This document shows, one piece after another, positions 53,289-61,610 of a stretch of DNA of 64,000 bases. Each line of letters opens with the position of its first letter. Position 1 is the first letter of the stretch. This stretch comes from an uncultured Crocinitomix sp. GTDB lineage: Bacteria; Bacteroidota; Bacteroidia; Flavobacteriales_D; Crocinitomicaceae. Under the pieces are notes generated by a model. It worked only from the letters and a program-made list of their open reading frames with translations, was not told the DNA's origin and searched no databases. Where the stretch lies: the NCBI GenBank assembly GCA_905478225.1, contig CAJQHR010000014.1:1-64000 (forward strand). The letters run 5' to 3'. The translations under genes and the position numbers were made by a program.

Positions 53289-53374
53289 GTTCAGTTAGTG
53301 TCCAATCAAAAATAACGAATCACTTCAATTCTAACAGTCTAACACGCATCCATTTGATAATAAAATATACATGT

Positions 53375-54295
53375 CTATTGTTTTGAATCAAGTAAGAATT
53401 TAACTTGGCGCCCAATTATTCTTGAAAGTTTTTGGGCTGATTCAAAATGTAAATGACTTCCATCATAGGTATGAAATTCACTCGGGTCTAAATCAATCCA
53501 AGTGCAACCTCTTAATTCCATTTCTTTCCACATATATGATTCACTATAACCGCTTAATGAATTTTCAAGGTCCGTCATCATATCAAAAGTTGGGGGACGA
53601 AACGCCACAATTTCAATTCCTGAAGCCTCAATTTCAGCAACCTGAACTAAGAAGTTTGATATCAAGGTATCACTCACCTGATAATCTGTAAATAGTTTAC
53701 GATAAATATCAATAGCTGTTAATGAGTCCTCTGGAAGTCGATAAGAATGCACCCAACCGTCATCCTGAAAATCCTCAAAATAAACTTCTTGAGCCGAACC
53801 ATTAAAAAGATAATCTTTTAACTCGCTTGCCTTGTATGGCGCAAAATGTTTGAGATATTTAGATAAATAAAGTCCTTTAAAAAGGTCAAAGCTGCCTTTG
53901 TCTAAATGTTTGTGATAGAGTTCATTTTTAGCCCCTTCCAAGGTGAAACTGTGCGGCGAAACACCTAAAACCAAGATTTTATTGCCAGTCGGACTTAGTC
54001 TACCCACCAAAAAATCGAGATACTCTTGATTATATCCTGCACTAGAATAACCCAAATTTATTGCTTCTAACTGCGGCGACAATTCTTCGTTAATAGCATA
54101 AGTTGAAACCCCTCTGTATATTCTAGAATCACCTCCAACAACTAAATCATAAATGGGTTGAGCATACGTTTTTCGCAGCCAAAATTCATTCCGCAACTCT
54201 GTGTTTTTAATTGGTGCAGGCAATGACAGTTTCACCACAACTACCAAAACGGTCGTTAAGCAAGACATCATCCATATTTTTCGTTTGGCCTGCAT
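53375..54295 (-). CDS. SGNH-hydrolase-like partner of the MBOAT protein
   Basis: A 306-residue protein with one N-terminal membrane/signal segment (KIWMMSCLTTVLVVVVKLSLP) and an extracytoplasmic SGNH-type fold. Block I is DLVVGGDSRIYRGVS (GDS), the Asn region is INLGYSSAGYN, and the C-terminal catalytic pair is YDGSHLHFESAQKLSRII (D-x-x-H). This resembles AlgJ/AlgX/DltD-type O-acetylation partners rather than free lipases. Its gene starts 2 bp after the MBOAT gene, indicating tight coupling. Together they probably acylate a cell-surface polymer. Confidence 0.75.
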   Translation of the reverse strand: MQAKRKIWMMSCLTTVLVVVVKLSLPAPIKNTELRNEFWLRKTYAQPIYDLVVGGDSRIYRGVSTYAINEELSPQLEAINLGYSSAGYNQEYLDFLVGRLSPTGNKILVLGVSPHSFTLEGAKNELYHKHLDKGSFDLFKGLYLSKYLKHFAPYKASELKDYLFNGSAQEVYFEDFQDDGWVHSYRLPEDSLTAIDIYRKLFTDYQVSDTLISNFLVQVAEIEASGIEIVAFRPPTFDMMTDLENSLSGYSESYMWKEMELRGCTWIDLDPSEFHTYDGSHLHFESAQKLSRIIGRQVKFLLDSKQ

Positions 54296-54297
54296 CT

Positions 54298-55707
54298 CTA
54301 GAACTGAAAATAAATAAATTGTTTGCCTTCTCCTCGGAGGAATAGAATGGAAATAATTGCCAATGACACTAAAACAATATCTAAATTACTGCGCCAATAC
54401 CAAATTTTAATTTGTGTATAGTTTTTACGGAAATACACCATGACTTCAATAAGTATAGCCAATCCTAAAAAGAAAATGCTATCAAAATAAACGCGGGAAA
54501 ACTCTAATTCAGACCCATTATAGGTGAAAAGTTTTTTAACGATACCGTGTCCTTGGTCCATATTCTCTGCGCGGAAATAAACCCAAGCAACCGTAGCTTG
54601 AATGAAAATAATGGGAATGAGCAAGGGTGATTTACGGAATAACCTAGTCCATTTTGTTAAGCGCTCAAAAATTAATAATACGACATGAATTGCAGCCCAC
54701 ATCAAGAACGTGTATTTTGCGCCGTGCCACAAACCAGAGAGCATCATGGTTATGGCTAATACGATAAGCCCCATAACAACACCCCGTTGCGAACCGCCAA
54801 GTGCAATATAAACGTAGTCTCTAAACCAAGTTGAAAGTGAAATATGCCAACGTGTCCAAAATTCACGTAAACTTTTTGATAAATACGGGTGATTAAAATT
54901 CATTCTAAAATGATAGCCCATGTATTTTGAAAGCCCGCGTGCAATTAAGCTATAGCCGCTAAAGTCAGCATAGATTTGAAATGAAAATGCCACCATTACT
55001 AACCACCAATAGCCCGTCCCATCAAAACCCGATTTTCCTTCAAAGGCACTATCAATAAATAACGAGAGATTATCAGCAATCACCATTTTTTGAAATAAAC
55101 CAAAAGCGATCATTTTAATGGCGTTCCATTTTTCAATAGCATTTGTAATACGATAACGGTTGAGCTGCGCCAAAAAGTCTTTTGCCCGAATAATAGGACC
55201 CGCAACCAATTGAGGAAACATGGACAAATAACTGAAAAAGTGAAGGATATTGCGTGTTGCTTTTAATCGGCCACGATAAACGTCAATTGTGTAACTAAGA
55301 GATTGAAAAGTGTAAAAACTTATCCCCACGGGCAATATAAGCGCGAATTCGGGGATTTTCTCCACTAAATCGATCTGGTAGTTGAATTGCGCAAAACCAT
55401 CCTCTAAAACAGTTGCAAAGAACTTGCTATACTTAAAAACAGATAAGGCCCCTAAATTCCCGACTAATGAGAGTACAAAAAATAATTTTCGTTTTTTGGG
55501 GCGGTTTTCAATTGCTAAGGCACAGAAATAATCAATTAAACCACTTGCGAGTATTAAAAATAAAAAGCGCCAATCCCACCAACCATAAAAGAAAAAACTA
55601 GCCCCAGTGATAAACGCCCACCGAGTCAACTGCCGTTTCCCTAAAAAGGGCCACAACAAGAAAAAGCTAATGGCAAATAATAAAAATTCAATCGAATTAA
55701 AGATCAT
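54298..55707 (-). CDS. MBOAT-family O-acyltransferase (AlgI-like)
   Basis: A 469-residue inner-membrane protein with about eleven spans. MBOAT features: FYTFQSLSYTIDVYRGRLKA, LREFWTRWHISLSTWFRDYVYIALGG (first His region) and MMLSGLWHGAKYTFLMWAAIH (catalytic His). The family passes acetyl groups from cytosolic donors across the membrane to surface polysaccharides. The SGNH-like gene follows in the same operon. No polysaccharide synthase is in the window, so the acceptor is unknown. A minus-strand TAttTTTG box lies at 55735-55742. Confidence 0.92.
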   Translation of the reverse strand: MIFNSIEFLLFAISFFLLWPFLGKRQLTRWAFITGASFFFYGWWDWRFLFLILASGLIDYFCALAIENRPKKRKLFFVLSLVGNLGALSVFKYSKFFATVLEDGFAQFNYQIDLVEKIPEFALILPVGISFYTFQSLSYTIDVYRGRLKATRNILHFFSYLSMFPQLVAGPIIRAKDFLAQLNRYRITNAIEKWNAIKMIAFGLFQKMVIADNLSLFIDSAFEGKSGFDGTGYWWLVMVAFSFQIYADFSGYSLIARGLSKYMGYHFRMNFNHPYLSKSLREFWTRWHISLSTWFRDYVYIALGGSQRGVVMGLIVLAITMMLSGLWHGAKYTFLMWAAIHVVLLIFERLTKWTRLFRKSPLLIPIIFIQATVAWVYFRAENMDQGHGIVKKLFTYNGSELEFSRVYFDSIFFLGLAILIEVMVYFRKNYTQIKIWYWRSNLDIVLVSLAIISILFLRGEGKQFIYFQF

Positions 55708-55734
55708 TGATTCTTACGGAAGTTTATTCTACAG

Positions 55735-55742
55735 CAAAAATA
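55735..55742 (-). promoter_or_regulatory. -7 box of the MBOAT operon
   Basis: Minus-strand TAttTTTG, 27 nt before the ATG at 55707. Confidence 0.45.
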
Positions 55743-55799
55743 TCATTTTTCAATTGGCAACCTCCAATTTTTGAATTTACAATGGATCTAATTCTATAA

Positions 55800-56168
55800 T
55801 TAGTTAAAAACGAGGACATGTCCGGATTTTTGAACTTTTACTTCAACTGCATTTTCAATCATTGTTCCTGTTACGTGCCATATATATGCACCATCTTTAA
55901 TCTCGTAAGGTATCCAATATTCGTTAATGTCGTTGGTAAAAAAAACTTGTTCACCCCAGCGGTTGTATATCGTAAATGTAAAATGTTCGATAGGGCACTC
56001 CATATACACTTTATACTTATGATCAACGCAGCCGACTGATTGATAAGGAGAATAGGTATTGTTTCGAGCAAAAATGCACGAATCAGGTATTTCTTTGACA
56101 TGCGCAGAATCTTGGGCAGACCTAGTAAAACTGTATAAGAAAAGGAGTATAAAAAATAAACGCATCAT
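55800..56168 (-). CDS. Small secreted protein resembling an isolated T9SS type-B sorting domain
   Basis: A 122-residue protein: signal peptide (MMRLFFILLFLYSFTRSAQ), a short Cys-containing linker (DSCIFARNN, VGCVDHKYKVYMECP), then HFTFTIYNRWGEQVFFTNDINEYWIPYEIKDGAYIWHVTGTMIENAVEVKVQKSGHVLVFN. The 'xIYNRWGExVF ... W ... DGxYxWxVxG ... GHVxxF' pattern is the gliding-motility CHU_C/type-B sorting domain, normally the last 90 residues of a very long cargo. Here no cargo precedes it. A paralogue lies directly upstream on the same strand (56239), 70 bp away. Function unknown. Confidence 0.7.
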   Translation of the reverse strand: MMRLFFILLFLYSFTRSAQDSAHVKEIPDSCIFARNNTYSPYQSVGCVDHKYKVYMECPIEHFTFTIYNRWGEQVFFTNDINEYWIPYEIKDGAYIWHVTGTMIENAVEVKVQKSGHVLVFN

Positions 56169-56238
56169 TTCATTTACATGGAAGACGCGTTAATATTTTC
56201 GGTGTTGCTTGAACACCATTATAAATAGAATTCTGTTT

Positions 56239-56598
56239 TTACTTCACAATAGTAACTGTACCGTTTTTCTTAACGTGATAATAGTCTATTGTAGTACCCA
56301 TTGTTCCTACAATCTTGTATGTATACGTTCCAGCCTCAGCATCCGTAGCTACCCACTGTTCAGCAACAGCAGTAGATTCAAAAACAATTTCATCTTCACT
56401 ATTATAAACAGTCATCTCATAATTAAAGATTTGACAACTAAAATTAAGTGCAAAAGTATAGGCTGTTGGACCATCTACAGTTAATTTAGTTGGTACAGTT
56501 AAGCAATCATCAGATATCTCGGTTCTTGGTTCATCTTGAGCGATTGATGCAAAAGCTGAAACAGTGATTAATACTGCTAAAAGTGGTTTTAAAATCAT
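56239..56598 (-). CDS. Paralogous small secreted type-B-domain-like protein
   Basis: A 119-residue protein with signal peptide MILKPLLAVLITVSAFASIAQ, a Cys pair (DDCLTVP, FSCQIFNY), then YEMTVYNSEDEIVFESTAVAEQWVATDAEAGTYTYKIVGTMGTTIDYYHVKKNGTVTIVK. The layout matches the neighbour residue by residue in secondary structure (VYN ... VFES ... W ... AGTYTYKIVGTM ... GTVTIV). However, the diagnostic RWGE is replaced by SEDE, so sorting activity is doubtful. Duplication followed by divergence is inferred. Two genes in tandem, likely one transcript. Confidence 0.65.
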   Translation of the reverse strand: MILKPLLAVLITVSAFASIAQDEPRTEISDDCLTVPTKLTVDGPTAYTFALNFSCQIFNYEMTVYNSEDEIVFESTAVAEQWVATDAEAGTYTYKIVGTMGTTIDYYHVKKNGTVTIVK

Positions 56599-56644
56599 AT
56601 CAAATAAATTAGTTGCTTAATATACGAATTAAATTAGTAGAACG

Positions 56645-56674
56645 TTGCTTCACACTCGATATTCCTTATATTCG
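56645..56674 (+). promoter_or_regulatory. Promoter of ogt, leaderless geometry
   Basis: TTG (56645-56647), 19-bp spacer, TAtaTTCG (56667-56674), then 7 nt to the ATG at 56682. The box deviates by one base from TAnnTTTG. Confidence 0.5.
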
Positions 56675-56681
56675 TTTTCAA

Positions 56682-57218
56682 ATGGCTAATCAATTAATTC
56701 ATGTAAAAATCACTACACCAATTGGTGAAATGGACGTTTTGGCCACCGAAAATGGAATTTGTTTGTTGGAATTCTTTAATCGCGAAGAATTAAATGACGA
56801 AATAACAGCGACTGAAGATCATTTTAAGATCACAAGAACCAATGGCACGATTCAATGGATTGAATTGATGACTTCTGAATTAAATGCCTACTTCAGAGGT
56901 TCATTACAAAAATTCACTGTCCCGCTGGATTTAATTGGAACTGATTTTCAAACTAATGTCTGGAACGCATTACTCGAAATTCCTTACGGCAGAGCGCGAA
57001 CCTATAAAGAACAAGCTTTAGCACTCGGAGATCTGAAAGCCATTCTTGCAGTAGCAGCGGCTAACGGCAAAAATAAACTTGCAATTATTGTTCCTTGTCA
57101 CCGCGTAATAGGCATAGATGGCAATTTAAAGGGTTACGCTGGCGGACTGGATCGGAAACGTTTTTTATTGAATTTAGAACGTGAAATTGCAGGCCCTAAA
57201 GATCTTTTTAATTCCTGA
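56682..57218 (+). CDS. ogt: Methylated-DNA--protein-cysteine methyltransferase
   Basis: A 178-residue DNA repair protein that takes alkyl groups from O6-alkylguanine in a suicide reaction. The active site IIVPCHRVIGIDGNLKGYAGGLDRKRFLL is complete (PCHRV, then GGLxRKxxLL). The helix-turn-helix region FQTNVWNALLEIPYGRARTYKEQALALG is intact. The ATG at 56682 is favoured over the track's 56613: homology begins at QLIHVKITTPIGEM, and a promoter box would otherwise lie inside the gene. Monocistronic. Confidence 0.93.
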   Translation: MANQLIHVKITTPIGEMDVLATENGICLLEFFNREELNDEITATEDHFKITRTNGTIQWIELMTSELNAYFRGSLQKFTVPLDLIGTDFQTNVWNALLEIPYGRARTYKEQALALGDLKAILAVAAANGKNKLAIIVPCHRVIGIDGNLKGYAGGLDRKRFLLNLEREIAGPKDLFNS

Positions 57219-57259
57219 AAACCACTCCCATTCTTTATGTAGAATCAATGTTAATTTTG

Positions 57260-57267
57260 TATCTTTG
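57260..57267 (+). promoter_or_regulatory. -7 box upstream of the membrane protein/VOC pair
   Basis: TAtcTTTG, perfect match, 35 nt before the ATG at 57303. Confidence 0.5.
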
Positions 57268-57302
57268 TAAAAGATAATTAAACGCATTTAATCATTGAAA
57301 TT

Positions 57303-58331
57303 ATGAAGCAAAAAAATGCAACCCTACCCATCCTATTCATTTTTGGAATGCCCGTTTTACTGATATTATTTTCAATTTTATTAGCATTCAACTTAGATAA
57401 GTTTGAAAACAATTCAGAAATGATGAGTATTAGAATTACGCTAGACCTGGTTATAACCGTTCCATTAATATATCTGGCACTCATTCGAAAAAAGAAGATT
57501 TCAAACTTAACGATCATGCCCTTTTTTGTGGCCGGATTAATCATTGCCAGCTTAGTAATTCCAACTGCTAACCAACACACACTAGAGTTAATAAAAACGT
57601 GGCTTTTACCTGTAGTTGAAATCACAGTTATCTCCATAATCATAATAAAAGTTCGAAAAGTCAGAAAAGCTTTTCGTCTAAATAAAGAAGAAGGATTCGA
57701 TTTTCTATCGGCACTTAAAAAAAGTGTACAAACTATTATTCCAGAAAAAGCTGCTTTTGCACTTACGTCTGAAATTGGCTTATTCTACTACGGTTTCTTT
57801 AGATGGAAAAAACCAATTTATACTGAAAATCAATTTACCTACCATAAAGATAGTGGTATTCAGGGCATTTTAGGCGCAATACTTTTTGTAGCGCTTATTG
57901 AATTGTTTAGTGTTCACTTATTGATTCAAGAAAACTACCCGGTTCTTTCATGGGTACTCACAATTATAAGTGCATACGGAGTCATCCAAATCTTTGGACT
58001 AATAAAATCAATTCCGCGTACGCCTCACTTTTTGGATAATGAGTACTTAGTTCTTCGAATGGGGATTTTTCAAGAAGCTCGAATTCCTCCCCTTGCTATA
58101 TACGCTACAGAACTTACCACAGATGATTATCCTAAGAAGGATAAATCTTACCGAAAAATTACAATTTTCGACCATAATTGTATTATCCATTTAAAAGACG
58201 AAGGAACTTTAAATGGTATGTTCGGGACCAAAAAGAAATTCAAGCATCTCATATTATCTGTCGACGATAAAAGGGAATTTCAAATGAAAATTATGGATCA
58301 GATTCAAATAATTCCCACTAATGAAATATAG
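57303..58331 (+). CDS. Hypothetical membrane protein, 342 residues
   Basis: Not recognised. It has about six hydrophobic segments: LPILFIFGMPVLLILFSILLAF, LDLVITVPLIYLAL, FFVAGLIIASLVIP, LPVVEITVISIIIIKV, then GILGAILFVALIELFSVHLLI and VLSWVLTIISAYGVIQIFGLI. These are followed by a soluble C-terminal domain of about 90 residues (EYLVLRMGIFQEARIPPLAIYATEL ... GMFGTKKKFKHLILSVDD), which reads like a PH-type beta domain. The stop overlaps the next gene's start (ATGAAATATAG), indicating coupling. No known transporter motif. Confidence 0.6.
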   Translation: MKQKNATLPILFIFGMPVLLILFSILLAFNLDKFENNSEMMSIRITLDLVITVPLIYLALIRKKKISNLTIMPFFVAGLIIASLVIPTANQHTLELIKTWLLPVVEITVISIIIIKVRKVRKAFRLNKEEGFDFLSALKKSVQTIIPEKAAFALTSEIGLFYYGFFRWKKPIYTENQFTYHKDSGIQGILGAILFVALIELFSVHLLIQENYPVLSWVLTIISAYGVIQIFGLIKSIPRTPHFLDNEYLVLRMGIFQEARIPPLAIYATELTTDDYPKKDKSYRKITIFDHNCIIHLKDEGTLNGMFGTKKKFKHLILSVDDKREFQMKIMDQIQIIPTNEI

Positions 58332-58719
58332 ACAAGCACGGCATACTAATTTATTGAAGCCTATTGTAGACTTTTATACGCAAATAATTGGCTTAAAACT
58401 GTTAGGTGAATTTGAAAGCCACGAGGGCTATGACGGTGTTTTTATTGGACAAGAAAACTCTTTCAATAAAAATGACGGTTGGCATTTAGAGTTTACGGTT
58501 TCGTGGGAGCAGCCGTTACACCGACCAGATGAGGATGACCTAATGGTTTTTTATCCCGAGACTACTGAAGAATACGAGGCCATTTTATTAAGAATGCAAA
58601 TCGCGAATATTAAAAAATATCGCCCAAAGAATGGTTATTGGCAAAGAAACGGAATAGCCGTTTTAGATCCTGACAACTTTGGAGTTATTATCGTGAATCC
58701 TGATCGCCCAAAGAAATAG
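58321..58719 (+). CDS. VOC-superfamily (glyoxalase-fold) protein
   Basis: A 132-residue protein of the vicinal-oxygen-chelate fold: YRQARHTNLLKPIVDFYTQIIGLKLLGEFESHEGYDGVFIG opens with the 'R-x-x-x-x-x-L-x-x-x-x-x-F-Y-x-x-x-L-G' pattern. It continues WHLEFTVSWEQPLHRPDEDDLMVFY and ends NGIAVLDPDNFGVIIVNPD, the usual 'DPDGxxxxxxxP' close. Metal ligands His, Glu and a second His/Glu are plausible (HTN, HLEF). The substrate is unknown; the family covers dioxygenases, glyoxalases and resistance proteins. The ATG overlaps the upstream stop by 11 bp. Confidence 0.8.
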   Translation: MKYRQARHTNLLKPIVDFYTQIIGLKLLGEFESHEGYDGVFIGQENSFNKNDGWHLEFTVSWEQPLHRPDEDDLMVFYPETTEEYEAILLRMQIANIKKYRPKNGYWQRNGIAVLDPDNFGVIIVNPDRPKK

Positions 58720-58779
58720 ATTGAGCGATAAAATCCTTTTGAATTAAAGATTGGGCCTTCAAGCAAATTAACTTCTAGC

Positions 58780-58822
58780 AAAAAAAGGGCCCTGAACCAC
58801 TTTGTGCGGACAAGACCCTTTA
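58780..58822 (-). terminator. Terminator of the Gly-rich protein gene
   Basis: Minus strand: aaagggtc ... gggccctttttttg. The stem pairs aaaggg with cccttt across a 25-nt partly structured loop, with a long T-run after. Confidence 0.6.
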
Positions 58823-58840
58823 GTATTCAATTATTTTAAT

Positions 58841-59626
58841 TTACTTTTTAACTACCTTGATGGTTTCAGTAACCTGATCATTAGTAACTTTTAAGAAGTA
58901 CACACCAACCGTTTCATCTTTCAAAGAGATTGCATGATTGTCAGTTGCAATTCCAGCAAAAACAATTTCTCCATTCAGTGTAGTAACTTCAAAATTATAT
59001 GTTCCTTCAAATACAATATTGATTTGATCTGATGTTGGATTCGGATAAACATTGAACATTGATTGCTCTAAATCTTCTACTCCAACGTTGCTGCCAACAG
59101 TCACCGCCATAGATTCTGTACAGCCTGCATCATCTTTAACAATAACTTCATAAACTCCACCAGTTAAACCAACTAAATCCTCCGTATCATCAAAGTCATC
59201 TGCTTCATCAGTATCCCAATCATAAAGAAAAGGCGAAGTACCGCCAGTTACGGTTAAATTTATCGCTCCATCACTTCCTAAAGACTCATCAACAACATCA
59301 GCATCTAACTCCATTACATAACACAATACGGAAATAATAACTTGACCGTTACCAGCTGTAGCGAGAACGATTTCCACAGGTAGATCTCCACCGTTGAACG
59401 ATCCTCCGCCACCGCCGCCATTATAGTCATTAATGATGATTTCACCTCCAGCTCCACCGCCACTGTAGCCGCCGCCGCCTACTGCTCCACAACGTGCGTT
59501 TCCACCGCCGCCGCCGCCAAATCCTCCGTCAGCTGCAGTCAAATCATCTCCGCCACCATTTCCGCCAGCTCCACCTGATAATGGTGTTTCTCCACCAGTA
59601 GAGTTATTATCACAGCTACTCGTCAT
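58841..59626 (-). pseudogene. T9SS Gly-rich surface protein, N-terminus deleted
   Basis: The frame starts without a signal peptide, MTSSCDNNSTGGETPLSGGAGGNGGGDD. It continues in a glycine-rich, beta-helix-like domain (DGGFGGGGGGNARCGAVGGGGYSGGGAGG ... NGGGGGGSFNGG) whose usual N-terminal half is missing. One SprB-type repeat follows (DESLGSDGAINLTVTGGTSPFLYDWDTDEADDFDDTEDL), then a sorting domain (MFNVYPNPTSDQINIVFEG ... GVYFLKVTNDQVTETIKVVKK). A T9SS cargo without a signal peptide cannot be exported. The start lies only 86 bp below the htpG stop, with the htpG terminator between, so a deletion brought the two together. It may be unexpressed. Confidence 0.7.
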
Positions 59627-59655
59627 ATGCTCAACACTTAATAAGTTTTATGGAA

Positions 59656-59684
59656 TAAAAAAAGACCGCTTACAAAGCGGCCCC
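59656..59684 (-). terminator. Terminator of htpG
   Basis: Minus strand: ggccgctt/aagcggtc stem with a tight loop, then TTTTTTT. Confidence 0.85.
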
Positions 59685-59711
59685 TTCATTGAATCTAAAT
59701 CGTTAAAAAGA

Positions 59712-61610
59712 CTATTTAATCAGCTCTACGCTCCGATTAATAAAAGTTGTTAAATCAGCCCCTGTTAGCATGCCTTGAGACAGCATTGCCAAATCAGTAA
59801 GTTGTTTAGCAACTTTTTGTTTGTTCCCTTTTTGTTTCTTCAAAATCGATCCCACAGTGGGATGATTAGTATTCACCGTCAAATTGTACATTTCAGGAAA
59901 AGATCCAAACATGTTCATTCCGCCACTACCCATGCGCTGCTGCTCCTGCATTCTTCGCATAAATTCTGGTTGTGTAATTACAATTGGAGCTTCGGTTTCA
60001 CTCATGTTTTCGAATTGAACCGTAAATTTTTCTTTATTTACAACTTCTTCAAAAATTGGTTTCAACTTTTCTTTTTCCTCTTCGGACAGTTTAGAAGGAA
60101 TCTCAATATCCTGCTTAATTAGGTTATCTAGGGTGTCAGCATCTACTCGAGCAAATGTCACATTTTCTAACTTACTCTCCAATTGAGAAATGTAGTGCGG
60201 GGTTAATGGGCTGTCCATCAATAAAACATCATATCCTCTTTCCTCGGCTGCAGTAATGAATTGGTGATGCGCATCTTTATTATTTGCATAAAGAACAACT
60301 AACTTACCATCTTTATCGGTTTGAATTGGACGAATTTTTTCTTGATACTCTTCTAAAGTGGCATATTCGTCTTTCGTATTCTTAACTAAAGTGAATTTTT
60401 CTGCTTTAGTGTAGAATTTATCATCCGTAAGCATACCATACTCAACAAATACCTTTAAGCTATCCCATTTCGATTCAAAATCTGCACGGTCATTTTTAAA
60501 CATTCCGTTCAGCTTGTCAGCTACTTTTTTGGTGATGTGTGAAGCAATCTTCTTCACATTGCCATCTGCCTGTAAATATGAGCGCGAAACGTTCAATGGA
60601 ATGTCAGGCGAATCAATTACACCATGCAACAGTGTCAAGAATTCAGGAACAATTTCTTCAACGGAATCTGTAATAAAAACTTGATTCGAATACAACTGAA
60701 TTTTATTCTTTTGAACCTCCATTGTTTCTTTTAAACGAGGGAAATAAAGAACCCCAGTTAAATTGAACGGATAATCAACATTTAAATGAATATGAAATAA
60801 TGGATCCTCGAATGTTGCTGGATAAAGTTCACGATAGAACTTTGTATATTCTTCGTCACTTAAATCAGCTGGCGCTTTTGTCCAAACTGGATTAGGATTG
60901 TTGATGATGTTGTCAATTTCAATATCAACCTTCTTAATTTCATCATTTTCATCTTTCTCACCAGATGGATCATCTTCTTTGGTCGTCTTTGTTCCAAATT
61001 TTATTTCAACGGGTAAGAATTTGCAATATTTATTCAAAATACCACTAATACGCTCTTTTTCTAAAAATTCAACCGAATCTTCAGCAATGTGCAATACTAT
61101 TTCAGTACCTCTATCCGCCTTTTCAATGTCTGTAATTTCATATTCAGGTGTTCCGTCGCTCTCCCATTGTGCCGCTTGTGCCCCTTCTTCGTGGGATAAA
61201 GTTCTAATTTGAACTTTACTCGACACCATAAATGATGAATAGAATCCTAATCCAAAATGACCAATAATTTGTTCAGCCCCTTCTTTACCTTCATATTTTT
61301 TTACAAATTCCTCTGCTCCTGAAAATGCAATTTGATTGATGTATTTTTCAATCTCTTCCTCCGTCATTCCTATTCCGCGATCCTTAATCGTAAGAGTACC
61401 AGCTTCTTTATCCAATATCACTTCAACCTTAAGGTCTCCTAAGTCTCCTTTTACTTCTCCTGAAGCACTTAATACTTTTAATTTGCTTGTAGCATCAATT
61501 GCATTTGAAACCAATTCACGCAAAAATATTTCGTGATCACTGTATAAGAACTTTTTGATGAGTGGGAATATATTTTCCGTCTGTACGTTTACCGTTCCTT
61601 TAGTTGCCAT
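59712..61610 (-). CDS. htpG: Chaperone HtpG (Hsp90)
   Basis: A 632-residue ATP-driven chaperone dimer. The GHKL N-domain shows FLRELVSNAIDATSKL, LTIKDRGIGMTEEEI and IGHFGLGFYSSFMVS (ATP-lid glycine motif). The middle domain (GVLYFPRLKETMEVQKNKIQLYSNQVFITDS, DSPDIPLNVSRSYLQAD) is intact. The C-terminal dimerisation segment ends MLSQGMLTGADLTTFINRSVELIK. Length is typical for Bacteroidota. It has its own terminator and a distinctive upstream region with TGACA repeats. Confidence 0.96.
   Translation of the reverse strand: MATKGTVNVQTENIFPLIKKFLYSDHEIFLRELVSNAIDATSKLKVLSASGEVKGDLGDLKVEVILDKEAGTLTIKDRGIGMTEEEIEKYINQIAFSGAEEFVKKYEGKEGAEQIIGHFGLGFYSSFMVSSKVQIRTLSHEEGAQAAQWESDGTPEYEITDIEKADRGTEIVLHIAEDSVEFLEKERISGILNKYCKFLPVEIKFGTKTTKEDDPSGEKDENDEIKKVDIEIDNIINNPNPVWTKAPADLSDEEYTKFYRELYPATFEDPLFHIHLNVDYPFNLTGVLYFPRLKETMEVQKNKIQLYSNQVFITDSVEEIVPEFLTLLHGVIDSPDIPLNVSRSYLQADGNVKKIASHITKKVADKLNGMFKNDRADFESKWDSLKVFVEYGMLTDDKFYTKAEKFTLVKNTKDEYATLEEYQEKIRPIQTDKDGKLVVLYANNKDAHHQFITAAEERGYDVLLMDSPLTPHYISQLESKLENVTFARVDADTLDNLIKQDIEIPSKLSEEEKEKLKPIFEEVVNKEKFTVQFENMSETEAPIVITQPEFMRRMQEQQRMGSGGMNMFGSFPEMYNLTVNTNHPTVGSILKKQKGNKQKVAKQLTDLAMLSQGMLTGADLTTFINRSVELIK

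Larger units (their letters stand above)
52919..53374. other. Intergenic region containing an SDR remnant
   Basis: About 455 bases. Apart from the short dehydrogenase remnant at 53205 with its promoter box, I see no gene, RNA or strong hairpin. Confidence 0.4.

Noticed and set aside
56613-56681. Longer ogt start
   Set aside because: It would include the promoter box and residues with no homology.
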